Shown: piece by piece, positions 50,562-59,799 of the stretch
Position numbering within the stretch: position 1 is the first letter of the stretch
Layout of the letters: the number at the start of each line of letters is the position of its first letter
NCBI GenBank assembly: GCA_038131955.1
Contig: JAYPQK010000001.1
Span: 124,001-188,000 of the forward strand
Direction: 5' to 3'
Origin: SHAN690 sp038131955
GTDB taxonomy: Bacteria; Bacteroidota; Bacteroidia; Flavobacteriales_G; Salibacteraceae
DNA length: 64,000 bases
Program-made: the position numbers and the translations under genes
Notes under the pieces: model-generated
What the model was told of the DNA's origin: nothing
The model's input: only the letters and a program-made list of their open reading frames with translations
Database searches by the model: none

Positions 50562-52994
50562 TTAACGCAACTGTGCACCGACCTCGGACTCAAATCGTTT
50601 GAGCAGTCTATCCATGGTCTTGTCGACTTCCTTATCGGTGAGGGTCTTGTTCTCATCGCGCAAGTTGAACGCCAAAGCATAACTCTTTTTACCGGATGGA
50701 AGGCCCTTTCCTTGGTAAACGTCAAAGAGTCGGACCGAATTCAACAGCTTGCGTTCGGTTTGGTAGGCCAAGCGTTCTAGCGTGGAATACTCCACCGCGT
50801 CATCTACCAGCAAGGCCAAGTCGCGACGCACCTCCGGGTACTTTGGCAACTGCCCTACGGCGATGTCGCGTTGACGCATCTTGACGATGTCTCTCCAACG
50901 TAATTCTAAGTAGAACACCTCGCGCTTGATCTCGAAGGCCTTCTTCATCTTGTCAGAAACAGAGCCCGCGGTCACCACCACTTTGTCGCCCTTTTTCCAA
51001 TCCATGCCGTAAGAGAACCAGTCGTTGGTGGTTTCCTCCGTGTTGAACTTGGACACGTCGATACCGAGTCGCTGGAGGATCATCTCCAAGGCACCCTTGA
51101 GCTCAAACCAATCCGCATCTAGGTCGGCAACACGCCAGTGATCCGCGATCGCTTGACCGCTCACGAGAACACCTAAGCGCTCTTCTTCCTTGAACCCTTC
51201 GCCCTTTATTCGGTATACACTTCCGAACTCGAAGAGCTTGAGGTCGAGTTGCTGTCTATTCAGATTGTAGGCTCCGTTTTGGAGAGCGGAGAAGATCATG
51301 GCCGGACGCATGATGCCCAATTCCGAGCTGAGTGGGTTCGCCATGTGAACTACGTCCTCTTCGTTCCATTCATTGGACAAACCTCCGTACTTCGCATCGG
51401 TAAGCGAGTTGGTCATGCACTCGAAATAGCCGTTCGAAACGAGGGTCTTGGTCACCGCCTCCTTCGCACGAGCGAATTCATCGGGCTTCATGTCCTTGAT
51501 GGTCGAGAGTACTTTGGTGGAAACCGGGACTTCGTTGTAACCATAGATGCGCAACACCTCTTCGATCACGTCAGCTTCGCGGGTCACGTCCACTTTGAAT
51601 GGAGGGACCTTTAAGTGCCACGTCTCTCCTTCCTTCTTCGCTACCCGGATATCCAAACTGCTCAAGATTCCTTCTGTAACAGCATCTGAAATCTCGATCC
51701 CCATCAAGGCATTGGCTTTCGCAGGACGATAAGTCACGTCAAAGTCAGCGAAGACCTCAGGATGCGTATCACTCAGATCACTACTGATCTTTCCTTCCCC
51801 ATACTCCGCGATCATTTTGGCGGCGAGCTTGGCCGCGTAGACCGTAATATTCGGATCGATGCCACGCTCGAAACGGAACGAGGCATCGGTATTCAATCCA
51901 TGGCGCTTAGCCGTCTTGCGGATGTAGACCGGATCGAAGTAGGCGCTTTCCAGGAATACATTCTTCGTGTCCTCAGTCACGCCTGAGGAAAGTCCTCCAA
52001 ACACCCCGGCGATGCACATCCCGCCCTTTGCGTTGCAGATCATCAGGTCGTTGGCGTCGAGCTCGCGTTCTTCCTCGTCGAGCGTTGTGAATTTCGTTCC
52101 TTTCGGCAAGGTCTTGACGATCACCTTGCCACCTTCGATCTTGTCCGCATCAAAGGCATGAAGCGGTTGACCAAAGGTGTGATTGATGTAGTTGGTGATG
52201 TCGACCACGTTATTGATCGGTCGCACGCCGATCGCCTTGAGGTAGTTCTGCATCCACGTCGGTGATGGTTGTACCTTCACATCAGAAATAGTAACCCCGA
52301 CGTAGCGTGGGCAAGCCTCCTCATTCTCTACCTTGACCGGAATGACGAGGTTATGGTTGTCCGGCTTGAAATCGTCCACCGAAGGACGACACAATTCAAA
52401 TTTCTTTCCCTTGCGATGAGCGAGCACGGCCTTCAGTTCACGCGCCACACCGAAGTGTGAAGCAGCATCCGCTCGATTAGGAGTAAGTCCAATTTCAAAT
52501 ACAAAGTCGGTTTCAATGTCGAAGAGCTTCGCAGCCGGAGTTCCAATGGGGGTGTCTTCGGGTAGCACCATGATACCGTCATGAGAGTCACCCACGCCGA
52601 TCTCATCCTCGGCACAGATCATTCCTTGGGAAACCTCGCCTCGGATCTTGGCCTTCTTGATCTCGAAGGATCCGCCGTCCGGCGTATAGAGCGTAGTACC
52701 AACGGTAGCTACGATCACCTTTTGTCCGGCCGCCACGTTGGGCGCGCCACAAACGATCGGTTGATCCTCACCTGATCCGATATCGACCGAGGTACAAGAG
52801 AGTTTGTCCGCATCCGGATGATTCCACACCTTTTTTACAAACCCCACAACGAGGCCTTGCATTCCCCCCGGAACAGACTCCACCTTTTCGATGCCTTCCA
52901 CTTCCAGCCCGGTGCTGGTCAGCAGTTCAGCTACTTCTTCCGGTGATTCTGCAAGGTGGATAAAATCCTGCAGTCGATTGTACGAGATCTTCAT
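50562..52994 (-). CDS. pheT: Phenylalanyl-tRNA synthetase beta subunit
   Basis: An 810-residue beta subunit of the heterotetrameric enzyme. It has the N-terminal tRNA-binding OB domain (VVGFVKKVWNHPDADKLSCT), B3/4 editing domain (HAFDADKIEGG, MICNAKGGMCIAGVFGG), B5 domain, the catalytic-like core, and a C-terminal ferredoxin-fold anticodon-binding domain (PKYPEVRRDLALLVDD to RFESEVGAQLR). Length is typical. It marks the return to core-genome composition after the AT-rich island. pheS is not nearby. Confidence 0.97.
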   Translation of the reverse strand: MKISYNRLQDFIHLAESPEEVAELLTSTGLEVEGIEKVESVPGGMQGLVVGFVKKVWNHPDADKLSCTSVDIGSGEDQPIVCGAPNVAAGQKVIVATVGTTLYTPDGGSFEIKKAKIRGEVSQGMICAEDEIGVGDSHDGIMVLPEDTPIGTPAAKLFDIETDFVFEIGLTPNRADAASHFGVARELKAVLAHRKGKKFELCRPSVDDFKPDNHNLVIPVKVENEEACPRYVGVTISDVKVQPSPTWMQNYLKAIGVRPINNVVDITNYINHTFGQPLHAFDADKIEGGKVIVKTLPKGTKFTTLDEEERELDANDLMICNAKGGMCIAGVFGGLSSGVTEDTKNVFLESAYFDPVYIRKTAKRHGLNTDASFRFERGIDPNITVYAAKLAAKMIAEYGEGKISSDLSDTHPEVFADFDVTYRPAKANALMGIEISDAVTEGILSSLDIRVAKKEGETWHLKVPPFKVDVTREADVIEEVLRIYGYNEVPVSTKVLSTIKDMKPDEFARAKEAVTKTLVSNGYFECMTNSLTDAKYGGLSNEWNEEDVVHMANPLSSELGIMRPAMIFSALQNGAYNLNRQQLDLKLFEFGSVYRIKGEGFKEEERLGVLVSGQAIADHWRVADLDADWFELKGALEMILQRLGIDVSKFNTEETTNDWFSYGMDWKKGDKVVVTAGSVSDKMKKAFEIKREVFYLELRWRDIVKMRQRDIAVGQLPKYPEVRRDLALLVDDAVEYSTLERLAYQTERKLLNSVRLFDVYQGKGLPSGKKSYALAFNLRDENKTLTDKEVDKTMDRLLKRFESEVGAQLR

Positions 52995-53017
52995 TCGCTC
53001 AGCTCATTGTGAAGCGG

Positions 53018-53025
53018 CAAAAGTA
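53018..53025 (-). promoter_or_regulatory. -7 box for pheT
   Basis: TACTTTTG on the minus strand, a perfect TAnnTTTG, 23 nt before the ATG. Confidence 0.65.
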
Positions 53026-53108
53026 GGAAGATTCGCTTGCTCGAACCTTAGTCTTAGGCAAAGTCTTGACGACTGATTGAGGTCTATCTAAAAGAATATA
53101 TGTGCTGA

Positions 53109-53288
53109 GAGAGTATATTTGATGATTACGCAAAGATTTTTCCTGTCAAAGGACTACCTGAGGTGACGAGTTGGAATTTGATCTGGCTGAAGAATAAGAA
53201 GTTCCTTCCCGCCGCTCAAGCTTTCCTTGACTATATCCAAGAGGAAAAAGAGGCGATCATCGAGCGGCGCTTTGAGTGGTATCATTGA
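53109..53288 (+). pseudogene. C-terminal remnant of a LysR-family regulator
   Basis: 59 codons read DDYAKIFPVKGLPEVTSWNL, IWLKNKKFLPAAQAFLDYIQ, EEKEAIIERRFEWYH and a stop. This is the last part of the effector-binding domain of Bacteroidota LysR regulators. A stop codon immediately precedes it, and the DNA-binding domain is missing. The remaining parts of the 375-bp gap between pheT and the hydrolase show only the pheT promoter. Confidence 0.65.
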
Positions 53289-53370
53289 CAATTATCATAG
53301 CTCGTCGACTTTGTATATGAATACCTTTGAACCTGAAGAACCAAAGTAGGCTTTTCGTTTTCTACCGCTG

Positions 53371-54156
53371 ATGCTACATTACACCGCATATTTTCACGAC
53401 ACTTCTACCGAATGGGTAACCTTCGTGCACGGCGCGGGAGGAAGCAGTGCCATTTGGTACAAGCAGGTGCGTGAATTCAAGGAGCATTTCAACGTACTCT
53501 TGGTCGACTTGCGCGGTCATGGCAGATCGAAGAGTCCGATCTATGAGAAACTGAAGCGATACAACTTTCAGGTGATCGGTGATGAGGTCATGGAAGTACT
53601 CGACCATTTAGAGATCGAACAAACTCATTTTGTAGGCATCTCGTTGGGCACCATCATCATCCGTGATCTTAGCGAACGCTACCCTGAGCGAACGAGCAGC
53701 CTCATCATGGGTGGCGCAGTGATGAAACTCAACCTTCGTGGACAGGTTTTGATGCGCGTGGGAGTTTGGCTGAAGTCCGTTGTCCCTTACCTGATCCTTT
53801 ACAAGCTCTTTGCATGGATCATCATGCCAAAGAAGAAGCACAAGGAATCCAGAAGCCTCTTCGTTCGCGAGGCTCGAAAACTTTACCAGAAGGAATTCAA
53901 ACGTTGGTTCACTCTGGCCGCTGATATCAACCCGATCCTACGCATCTTCCGATTAAAGGCGAGTAATATTCCAACCTTATACATCATGGGGAGTGAAGAC
54001 CACATGTTCCTTCCGAGCATTCGTCGCTTGGTGGAAGAACACAAGACCGCCTTGCTACATGTCATCCCGGAATGCGGACACGTGGTAAATGTCGAGCGTC
54101 CGTTGGACTTCAACGCGCAAAGCCTGCAATTCATCCGCAGCGTTTCTTTGGCCTAG
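53371..54156 (+). CDS. Alpha/beta hydrolase
   Basis: A 261-residue alpha/beta hydrolase. The oxyanion region is VTFVHGAGGSSAIWYKQ, the nucleophile Ser lies in FVGISLGTIIIRDL, the acid in YIMGSEDHMFLP and the His in VIPECGHVVNVERP. A hydrophobic, basic cap (VGVWLKSVVPYLILYKLFAW) could contact membrane. The substrate is unknown. The gene lies between remnants of two other genes, so its neighbours give no pathway clue. Confidence 0.9.
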   Translation: MLHYTAYFHDTSTEWVTFVHGAGGSSAIWYKQVREFKEHFNVLLVDLRGHGRSKSPIYEKLKRYNFQVIGDEVMEVLDHLEIEQTHFVGISLGTIIIRDLSERYPERTSSLIMGGAVMKLNLRGQVLMRVGVWLKSVVPYLILYKLFAWIIMPKKKHKESRSLFVREARKLYQKEFKRWFTLAADINPILRIFRLKASNIPTLYIMGSEDHMFLPSIRRLVEEHKTALLHVIPECGHVVNVERPLDFNAQSLQFIRSVSLA

Positions 54157-54174
54157 TTCGGCTAGCTTTGGCTA

Positions 54175-54660
54175 GTGCAGATCGAACGGAGCCATACCCT
54201 TTCACATTCAGACCTTCCTCCCCTGGTCGAGATCTGGAATCAGGTCTATCCTGACTTCATGGCCTATGAAAGCGTTCAAGGCACGATCAACTACCTGAAT
54301 GGGCTAAGCTCGAAGGAGCACTTTTTCATTCGGCAGGAAGGGAAGGTCGTTGCATGGCTATGCACCTTCGACCGAGATGGAACGCGATGGTTTGTGATGA
54401 TCGTGGCGCCTGACTTTCAGGGAAAGGGAGCCGGCAAGGCATTGCTCAGCGAAGCGAAGAAGACAGAGTCGTTCTTGAATGGATGGGTGGTTGATCATGC
54501 CTCGTATCGCTTAGTGGACGGCACACCATATCGATCACCGGTTCAATTCTATCTTGGATTGGGATTCACGATCACCGAAGACCGGTTCGACAACGGGGTG
54601 TTGCGTGCTATCCGTATGACATGGGAAAGACCAAGACCTCAACGACCCTTATCAAATTAG
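54175..54660 (+). CDS. GNAT-family N-acetyltransferase
   Basis: A 161-residue acetyltransferase with the acetyl-CoA loop VMIVAPDFQGKGAGKALLSE (Q/RxxGxG/A) and C-terminal FYLGLGFTITEDRF. It starts at GTG 54175, 18 bp after the hydrolase stop, so the two are probably co-transcribed. The acceptor substrate cannot be told. Confidence 0.85.
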   Translation: MQIERSHTLSHSDLPPLVEIWNQVYPDFMAYESVQGTINYLNGLSSKEHFFIRQEGKVVAWLCTFDRDGTRWFVMIVAPDFQGKGAGKALLSEAKKTESFLNGWVVDHASYRLVDGTPYRSPVQFYLGLGFTITEDRFDNGVLRAIRMTWERPRPQRPLSN

Positions 54661-54684
54661 CGTATCATTGACAAAAGCATTCCC

Positions 54685-54834
54685 ATGTCAGGAACGGAAG
54701 ACTACCTCTCGCACAACAAAGCCCTCTGGAATAAGTGGACCGAAGGTCATGTGACCTCGGACTTTTATGATGTTCCTTCATTCTTGGAAGGGAGAAACAG
54801 TCTCAGCGAGATCGAGCTGGATCCGGAAAACTAG
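54685..54834 (+). pseudogene. Truncated N-terminus of a SAM methyltransferase
   Basis: 49 codons from a good ATG read MSGTEDYLSHNKALWNKWTE, then HVTSDFYDVPSFLEG and SLSEIELDPEN. This is the conserved start of a class I methyltransferase family (NKxLWN, SDFYDxxxFLxG, SLxxIEL). It ends just before the SAM-binding motif should come, and the stop overlaps the stop of the convergent GH149-like gene. It is a remnant or, less likely, a functional micro-protein. Confidence 0.65.
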
Positions 54835-57800
54835 TCTAGCACGTAATTCACCGAGACGTGTACTTCTTTCACGTTGCCCGTACGCTGGAAGATGTCCTTC
54901 GAATCATTGATCCCAAGTCTTCCTTCCTTGTAAACCTTCGAAGAGCCGTCGGTATAGATCACTTTGGCTTCGTGCTTTTCTGACAATTCGTACACCACCG
55001 GAATCTGGCAATATGTAAAGGCCATACCATTCTTCGGTACGTCGATCTTGCTCACCTTTCCACGCTGATCGAAATAGGTCAACGTGCCGTCTTCTTCCAA
55101 GAACTCTTCCTTGCGAAGGATGAGTGGAGCAAACTGCAATCGAGCCTCCTTTACTCGCACACCTAATACTGCCCAGCGATTGATGATGTCTTCTTTTACC
55201 TGACCGGTCATTCCCGGCTGCTGAACTCCCGCATTCTTCGGTGTATGAGAATAGGCATCCGTGGGGAACGCGCCGTACAACTCAGGAGATTTGTTTACAC
55301 CTATTCCAGCTCGAATCTCATAGAAGTGCTCGATCAACTGACCCATAACTCCTTCGTCGGCACCTTTCTCTTCACCCAAATAGATGCACTCCTGCACGGC
55401 CAAAAGTAGCTTGGAGACCATGTGCCAATAGATGGAACCAAGACCTTCATAGCCATAGAAGGTGCCTGATCGGCCAGTAAATGATTTATGGTCAAAGACT
55501 TTCTCAAAGACTTGGATCAAGTGGTCCTTTTCATGGCGAGCTAATCGAGCCAACTCCGGATCTTCGATACCGTCTAGGGCACGAAGCAGATCCTTTTCGT
55601 TGTGGAACTCACCATTGAAATGAATCTGTCCGGTGATGTCGCGCTCAATGATGGATCTGTCATTTCGAAGCAACAGGGCCTCCACTAACTTTGAATCCTT
55701 CACCCACCGTTCTTCGATGCGATTCTTTTGGAGGAAAGGCAGCAACTCTCGATCCGGATAAAGCATGTAACTATACTGATCCGGGCGGAACATATCACTG
55801 GCTTTCAGAGCATTCAATACATCCAGTGACTCTCTTGCCGATAGATACTTTGCGCTTAGCACAGAAACCTGGCCTTCCAACATCTCATAGAGATAGCTGA
55901 TCTTGGCCTGACCTTCAGAGAGGGTCACTAGGTTGTAAGAATGATACAATCCATCTACGCGTTTATTGATATCGATCGCCTTTTCGAGGTACGTATTTGC
56001 TCGTTCAAAGAACTCGAGCATGGCATCGACACGAAGGGTGCGCTTCTCACCTGTAAAACCAGCATATGCTGTTGTGCGGTAGTGCTCTCCCGCGATACCA
56101 AAGTCATCCATGAAGTCGCGTCTCCGCGCATCCGTGAAGCCTTTCTCAAGTCCAGACTCGTAATTCTTAAACCCTCGATTCAAGGAATCCATGAGGTCGA
56201 CAACGGGCTTGTTGATCTCGAAGCTATCCACCTCAAGATCTGCGAATAGTTTCTGGTAGAAGGCGAGCATGCGGCGTAGATAATACAACGTCACCATGGA
56301 GACGCCATTGCCAACCAAAGCATTATTCGCATCATTCCATTCCGGTCTCTGAGTATTGAGCCAAATTCCGGCTTCGGGGATGAGGTTGTACAACTTGGTT
56401 AAGGTCATCACCATGAGTTTCTCCACCAGATTGACCTTCAGAAGCTGCTCCTCTTTTGTCCAGATCATCTTTCCGTCAGAACCGATCTGATCAGTCTTGA
56501 AACGGATGGCGCGGTCCATGTCATGATCAAAATCGATGGTATCCTTTGGATCCGCGGTGATTGCATCGTAGCCTTTAATGCGATAAGGCACGTTGGCGTA
56601 AGTGAAGATCTTTGAGTCCAACATGCGACGCAGTCTGCGAGGATGATAGCGTAACGAAAGCTCCAGAAACTTCAGTAGATAGATCACTTGGTGATCGCCC
56701 CAATATCCGATGTATGACCAAGGGTCATCCGGCTCGATCACCTCCCAGTCGATGCCCTCGTTGGTGATGCGATAAGGATTGTATCCGTCAATGGTAGAAG
56801 CATTGACGAACTTGGTGATCATGCCGAGGGTATACTCCGGATAAGTAAAAGCCAGAGCTTCCCAGTTTTGGAAGATGTCGCGCCAGTTGCCTTCGAACTT
56901 TCTTGAACGTTTTCCATTTGCTGTCTTCACTTGGATGGTAAAGTGGTTCCAAGGACGACTCGGGTCACCGTGACGACGACTGAAAGAAAGAGGAAGATAC
57001 TCCAGGTAGTAGCGCATCAAATCCTTCTTGTTCGTCGCTGTGATGAAGTAACGCAATTGATGATAGGAGATCGTCGGTGGAAGTTCACTGAGTGTTCCTT
57101 TGAATGCTTCGAAGGCCTTTCGGTTCATCAGCTTGACGTGACGAAGGAAGTCATCGGTCTCAATCTGATATTGATCGACAAAAGTTCCACCCCGCATGAT
57201 ATTGAAGAGCACATTGGAGAAGTGTCGTCCGGTACTCAAACGGTCCTGTGACAACTGGATCCCATCACTCATTCCGATCTTCTTGCGTAGCTCGGCCTTG
57301 TCCTCAGCCACATCTTCCATGACCTCATCGTAAAGGCCATTGCGATTACGCAGCTTCATGCGCAACGCCTCAATGTCAGCATGCGATTGTGCAAGTTCAG
57401 AAACTACTACCCAAGAGACACTTCCATCCACCTCCAAATCAATATCGGTGCGCAGGAAGAAAGCTCCCTTTTCAGCCTTCACGTCGGTTTCTTGCTTCAC
57501 CTCACGGCCACGTCGAAAACTCTCGAGTTGGGTGCTTGAAAGCAGATATGCCTGAGCATCTACGCCGGTAGACCAAACGGTGGTGCACTTAAGCGCTTCA
57601 CTTGGCTCGGCTTTGTCAACGACCATCGAACTCAGCGAAAACATGGCCAGACCGGTATCGCTGTCTAATTCGTTGCGCTTGTATGCGTCAACCAAGGTGC
57701 TTCGCGCCGCTTGCAGGTTACTATCCACTCCATATGGAAGGATGTTGGTGATTCCATCCAAGACCTCAATGGTTCCGATGTCTTCCGCGTGTTGAATCAC

Positions 57801-58292
57801 TTCCGAGCGCTTCACGATACCATACTTCTCAGAGAAGATCCACCCATAGCGGAAGGTCACACCAAGCTGGTCGTTTCGCTGCTCAAATACGATACGATTT
57901 CCCTCACGACTCTTATACAAGCGACTCGTGGTCGGGTAAACGCCTTTATAAGTATTGTTGAACGGCTCCCACAAGAAGAACGTTCCGCCTTTTTCTACAC
58001 GAAGCAGCGTCGTGCTACCCGTCAGTCCGACCGAGTCAGTGATCTTATCGTCGGTGTAGTATGGAAACAGCGCATTATCCGGGCTTACCCGTCCCGCTGA
58101 TAAGGCTCCATTACTTGAAATGAAGAACCAGTGGTCAGACGAACTCACGATCGTCATGAAGAACGGTCGCATTCGGTCGAAATGCTCGATCACGTAATAA
58201 TCCTCACCGAACAACGTCGTGAATTTCCCTTCGATCTGCTTATCCTCCAGATGAAGCGGCGTCGTTCCCAACAATACTTCTTTCATGCTCAT
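54831..58292 (-). CDS. GH149-like beta-1,3-glucan phosphorylase
   Basis: A 1,153-residue cytoplasmic protein (no signal peptide). Its length and architecture fit the GH149 family: an N-terminal beta-sandwich (LFGEDYYVIEHFDRMRPFFM), a linker region, and a C-terminal (alpha/alpha)6 barrel. RPEWNDANNALVGNGVSMV resembles the catalytic WND motif of related clan GH-Q phosphorylases. GH149 enzymes split beta-1,3-oligoglucans with phosphate to give glucose 1-phosphate, saving an ATP. It is the last gene of an operon with two glucanases and a sugar transporter, which matches laminarin use. GH94-like assignment is the alternative. Confidence 0.8.
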   Translation of the reverse strand: MSMKEVLLGTTPLHLEDKQIEGKFTTLFGEDYYVIEHFDRMRPFFMTIVSSSDHWFFISSNGALSAGRVSPDNALFPYYTDDKITDSVGLTGSTTLLRVEKGGTFFLWEPFNNTYKGVYPTTSRLYKSREGNRIVFEQRNDQLGVTFRYGWIFSEKYGIVKRSEVIQHAEDIGTIEVLDGITNILPYGVDSNLQAARSTLVDAYKRNELDSDTGLAMFSLSSMVVDKAEPSEALKCTTVWSTGVDAQAYLLSSTQLESFRRGREVKQETDVKAEKGAFFLRTDIDLEVDGSVSWVVVSELAQSHADIEALRMKLRNRNGLYDEVMEDVAEDKAELRKKIGMSDGIQLSQDRLSTGRHFSNVLFNIMRGGTFVDQYQIETDDFLRHVKLMNRKAFEAFKGTLSELPPTISYHQLRYFITATNKKDLMRYYLEYLPLSFSRRHGDPSRPWNHFTIQVKTANGKRSRKFEGNWRDIFQNWEALAFTYPEYTLGMITKFVNASTIDGYNPYRITNEGIDWEVIEPDDPWSYIGYWGDHQVIYLLKFLELSLRYHPRRLRRMLDSKIFTYANVPYRIKGYDAITADPKDTIDFDHDMDRAIRFKTDQIGSDGKMIWTKEEQLLKVNLVEKLMVMTLTKLYNLIPEAGIWLNTQRPEWNDANNALVGNGVSMVTLYYLRRMLAFYQKLFADLEVDSFEINKPVVDLMDSLNRGFKNYESGLEKGFTDARRRDFMDDFGIAGEHYRTTAYAGFTGEKRTLRVDAMLEFFERANTYLEKAIDINKRVDGLYHSYNLVTLSEGQAKISYLYEMLEGQVSVLSAKYLSARESLDVLNALKASDMFRPDQYSYMLYPDRELLPFLQKNRIEERWVKDSKLVEALLLRNDRSIIERDITGQIHFNGEFHNEKDLLRALDGIEDPELARLARHEKDHLIQVFEKVFDHKSFTGRSGTFYGYEGLGSIYWHMVSKLLLAVQECIYLGEEKGADEGVMGQLIEHFYEIRAGIGVNKSPELYGAFPTDAYSHTPKNAGVQQPGMTGQVKEDIINRWAVLGVRVKEARLQFAPLILRKEEFLEEDGTLTYFDQRGKVSKIDVPKNGMAFTYCQIPVVYELSEKHEAKVIYTDGSSKVYKEGRLGINDSKDIFQRTGNVKEVHVSVNYVLD

Positions 58293-58302
58293 ATCAATTC
58301 CT

Positions 58303-59799
58303 CTATTCTATGATGATCGTTTGGATGGCTCGCGCGGGCAGTTCGATGAATGCCACTTCGTCTGCGCGCTCCAATCGGATCACTCTCTTCTCTTCTGTTT
58401 GGTTTAAAAAGGCAACTACTTGCGATCCGTCTTCGTTCTGAACGGATGTGGTCATAATCTCATTTCCTGCCCAAGATGCTTCCCAGCCAATGCGCTTTGC
58501 TTCCGGACGCATGTACTTGCTAAAGTGCACCATGGCGTCATACAACGGGGTAAAATACACCTCATCCGCAGCGGTATCCACGATGATCGGAGCGATGCAC
58601 CAGTTGTTGGCGTGGTTAGGTCCACCTTGTCGGTCGAGTACCATATTCCAATCTACCCAACCTGTCACCCAGTTGTTCATACACCCGATGATGTCACGAG
58701 CGTAACGGAAGACCGGCACGTATTTGGGGTGATCCTTCTTGTCCTCTGGTTTTGCCCAATCCCATCCCCAGTCGGTGGCCTCTCTGGACCAATACCAAGC
58801 GTCGTCTTGCCAATGCGGCACCTCGGCATCGATGCACCCTTCTGTATGAATGATGGCCTTATCAGGAGCTAGCTCATGCGTATGCTGCAATGACTCGCCA
58901 TACCAATCCACGGTGCTCGTATACCAGTGAACTGCCGTTCCGTAAATATGCTTCTTCACTTCAGGATCTGTAAGCAATACATCTGCCCACTCTTCGAGTT
59001 CCTTTCCGCGGTTCTGATCATAAACCAAAATCGCTTGGTTGTAGCCTTCACGATTCAATTCCGGCCCAAGATGGTGCTTCACAAACTCTCCCATTTCTTC
59101 AGGAGTGTAATTCATACTCTCCCAGTTCGAGTCATTGCCAAGCGGCTCATTCTCAACCGTGAATCCCCAGATGTCAATTCCTTCTTCACGGTAGGCGTCG
59201 ACATACTTCGTGAAAAACTTGGCCCAAGTAGGATAGTACTCCTTCTTCAAGCTTCCTGCGTACCACGCATTGTTTGTCTTCATCCACGGAGGAGCAGTCC
59301 ACGGCGATGCGATGATCTTGAATCCATCCTTCGAAAGCCCCATGGCATCTTTAATCATTGGGATGATGTCATCCTTATCTTCTCCTACAGAAAAATGATC
59401 GAGCGCGGTGTCACCCTCGACAGGAGCATAGGAATACGAACCTAAGGAGAAGTCACAGCTATTCATGTGAGTTCGCGTTAGTGAGTAGCGCGCGCCGTCA
59501 TGTCCAAAGTAGGCCTGAAGTACGCGGTCGCGATTCTCCTTACTGAGTTGATTCAGCACGAAAGCAGACGACTCCGTGAACGCACCTCCGAAACCCAAAA
59601 CGGTCTGAAACTGTTCATTAGGAAGTAGTCTTAGTGTATCCACGGCTCCCTTCACCTTATCCAAGGCCGAAACTTCCTTCAATCGATCTCCTTCAGCGGT
59701 GGATTGAATGATCTTGACCTTCATAGGCTTGGGTGTTGGCTCAGAACACGACCATAGCAACGAGGCCATGGCTCCGATGAGAATGACTAACTGCTTCAC
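58303..59799 (-). CDS. GH30 family glycosidase, lipoprotein (likely beta-1,6-glucan debranching)
   Basis: A 498-residue lipoprotein (lipobox LLWSC, C18). The GH30 barrel shows GFGGAFTESSA near the start, the acid/base Glu in WGFTVENEP (E218) and the nucleophile Glu in AIIHTEGC (E320), then a C-terminal beta-sandwich. GH30 subfamily 1 members cut beta-1,6-linked glucose or glucosylceramide. In a laminarin operon a role in removing beta-1,6 branches fits best. It overlaps the GH16 gene by 4 bp and lies 10 bp before the GH149-like gene. Confidence 0.92.
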   Translation of the reverse strand: MKQLVILIGAMASLLWSCSEPTPKPMKVKIIQSTAEGDRLKEVSALDKVKGAVDTLRLLPNEQFQTVLGFGGAFTESSAFVLNQLSKENRDRVLQAYFGHDGARYSLTRTHMNSCDFSLGSYSYAPVEGDTALDHFSVGEDKDDIIPMIKDAMGLSKDGFKIIASPWTAPPWMKTNNAWYAGSLKKEYYPTWAKFFTKYVDAYREEGIDIWGFTVENEPLGNDSNWESMNYTPEEMGEFVKHHLGPELNREGYNQAILVYDQNRGKELEEWADVLLTDPEVKKHIYGTAVHWYTSTVDWYGESLQHTHELAPDKAIIHTEGCIDAEVPHWQDDAWYWSREATDWGWDWAKPEDKKDHPKYVPVFRYARDIIGCMNNWVTGWVDWNMVLDRQGGPNHANNWCIAPIIVDTAADEVYFTPLYDAMVHFSKYMRPEAKRIGWEASWAGNEIMTTSVQNEDGSQVVAFLNQTEEKRVIRLERADEVAFIELPARAIQTIIIE

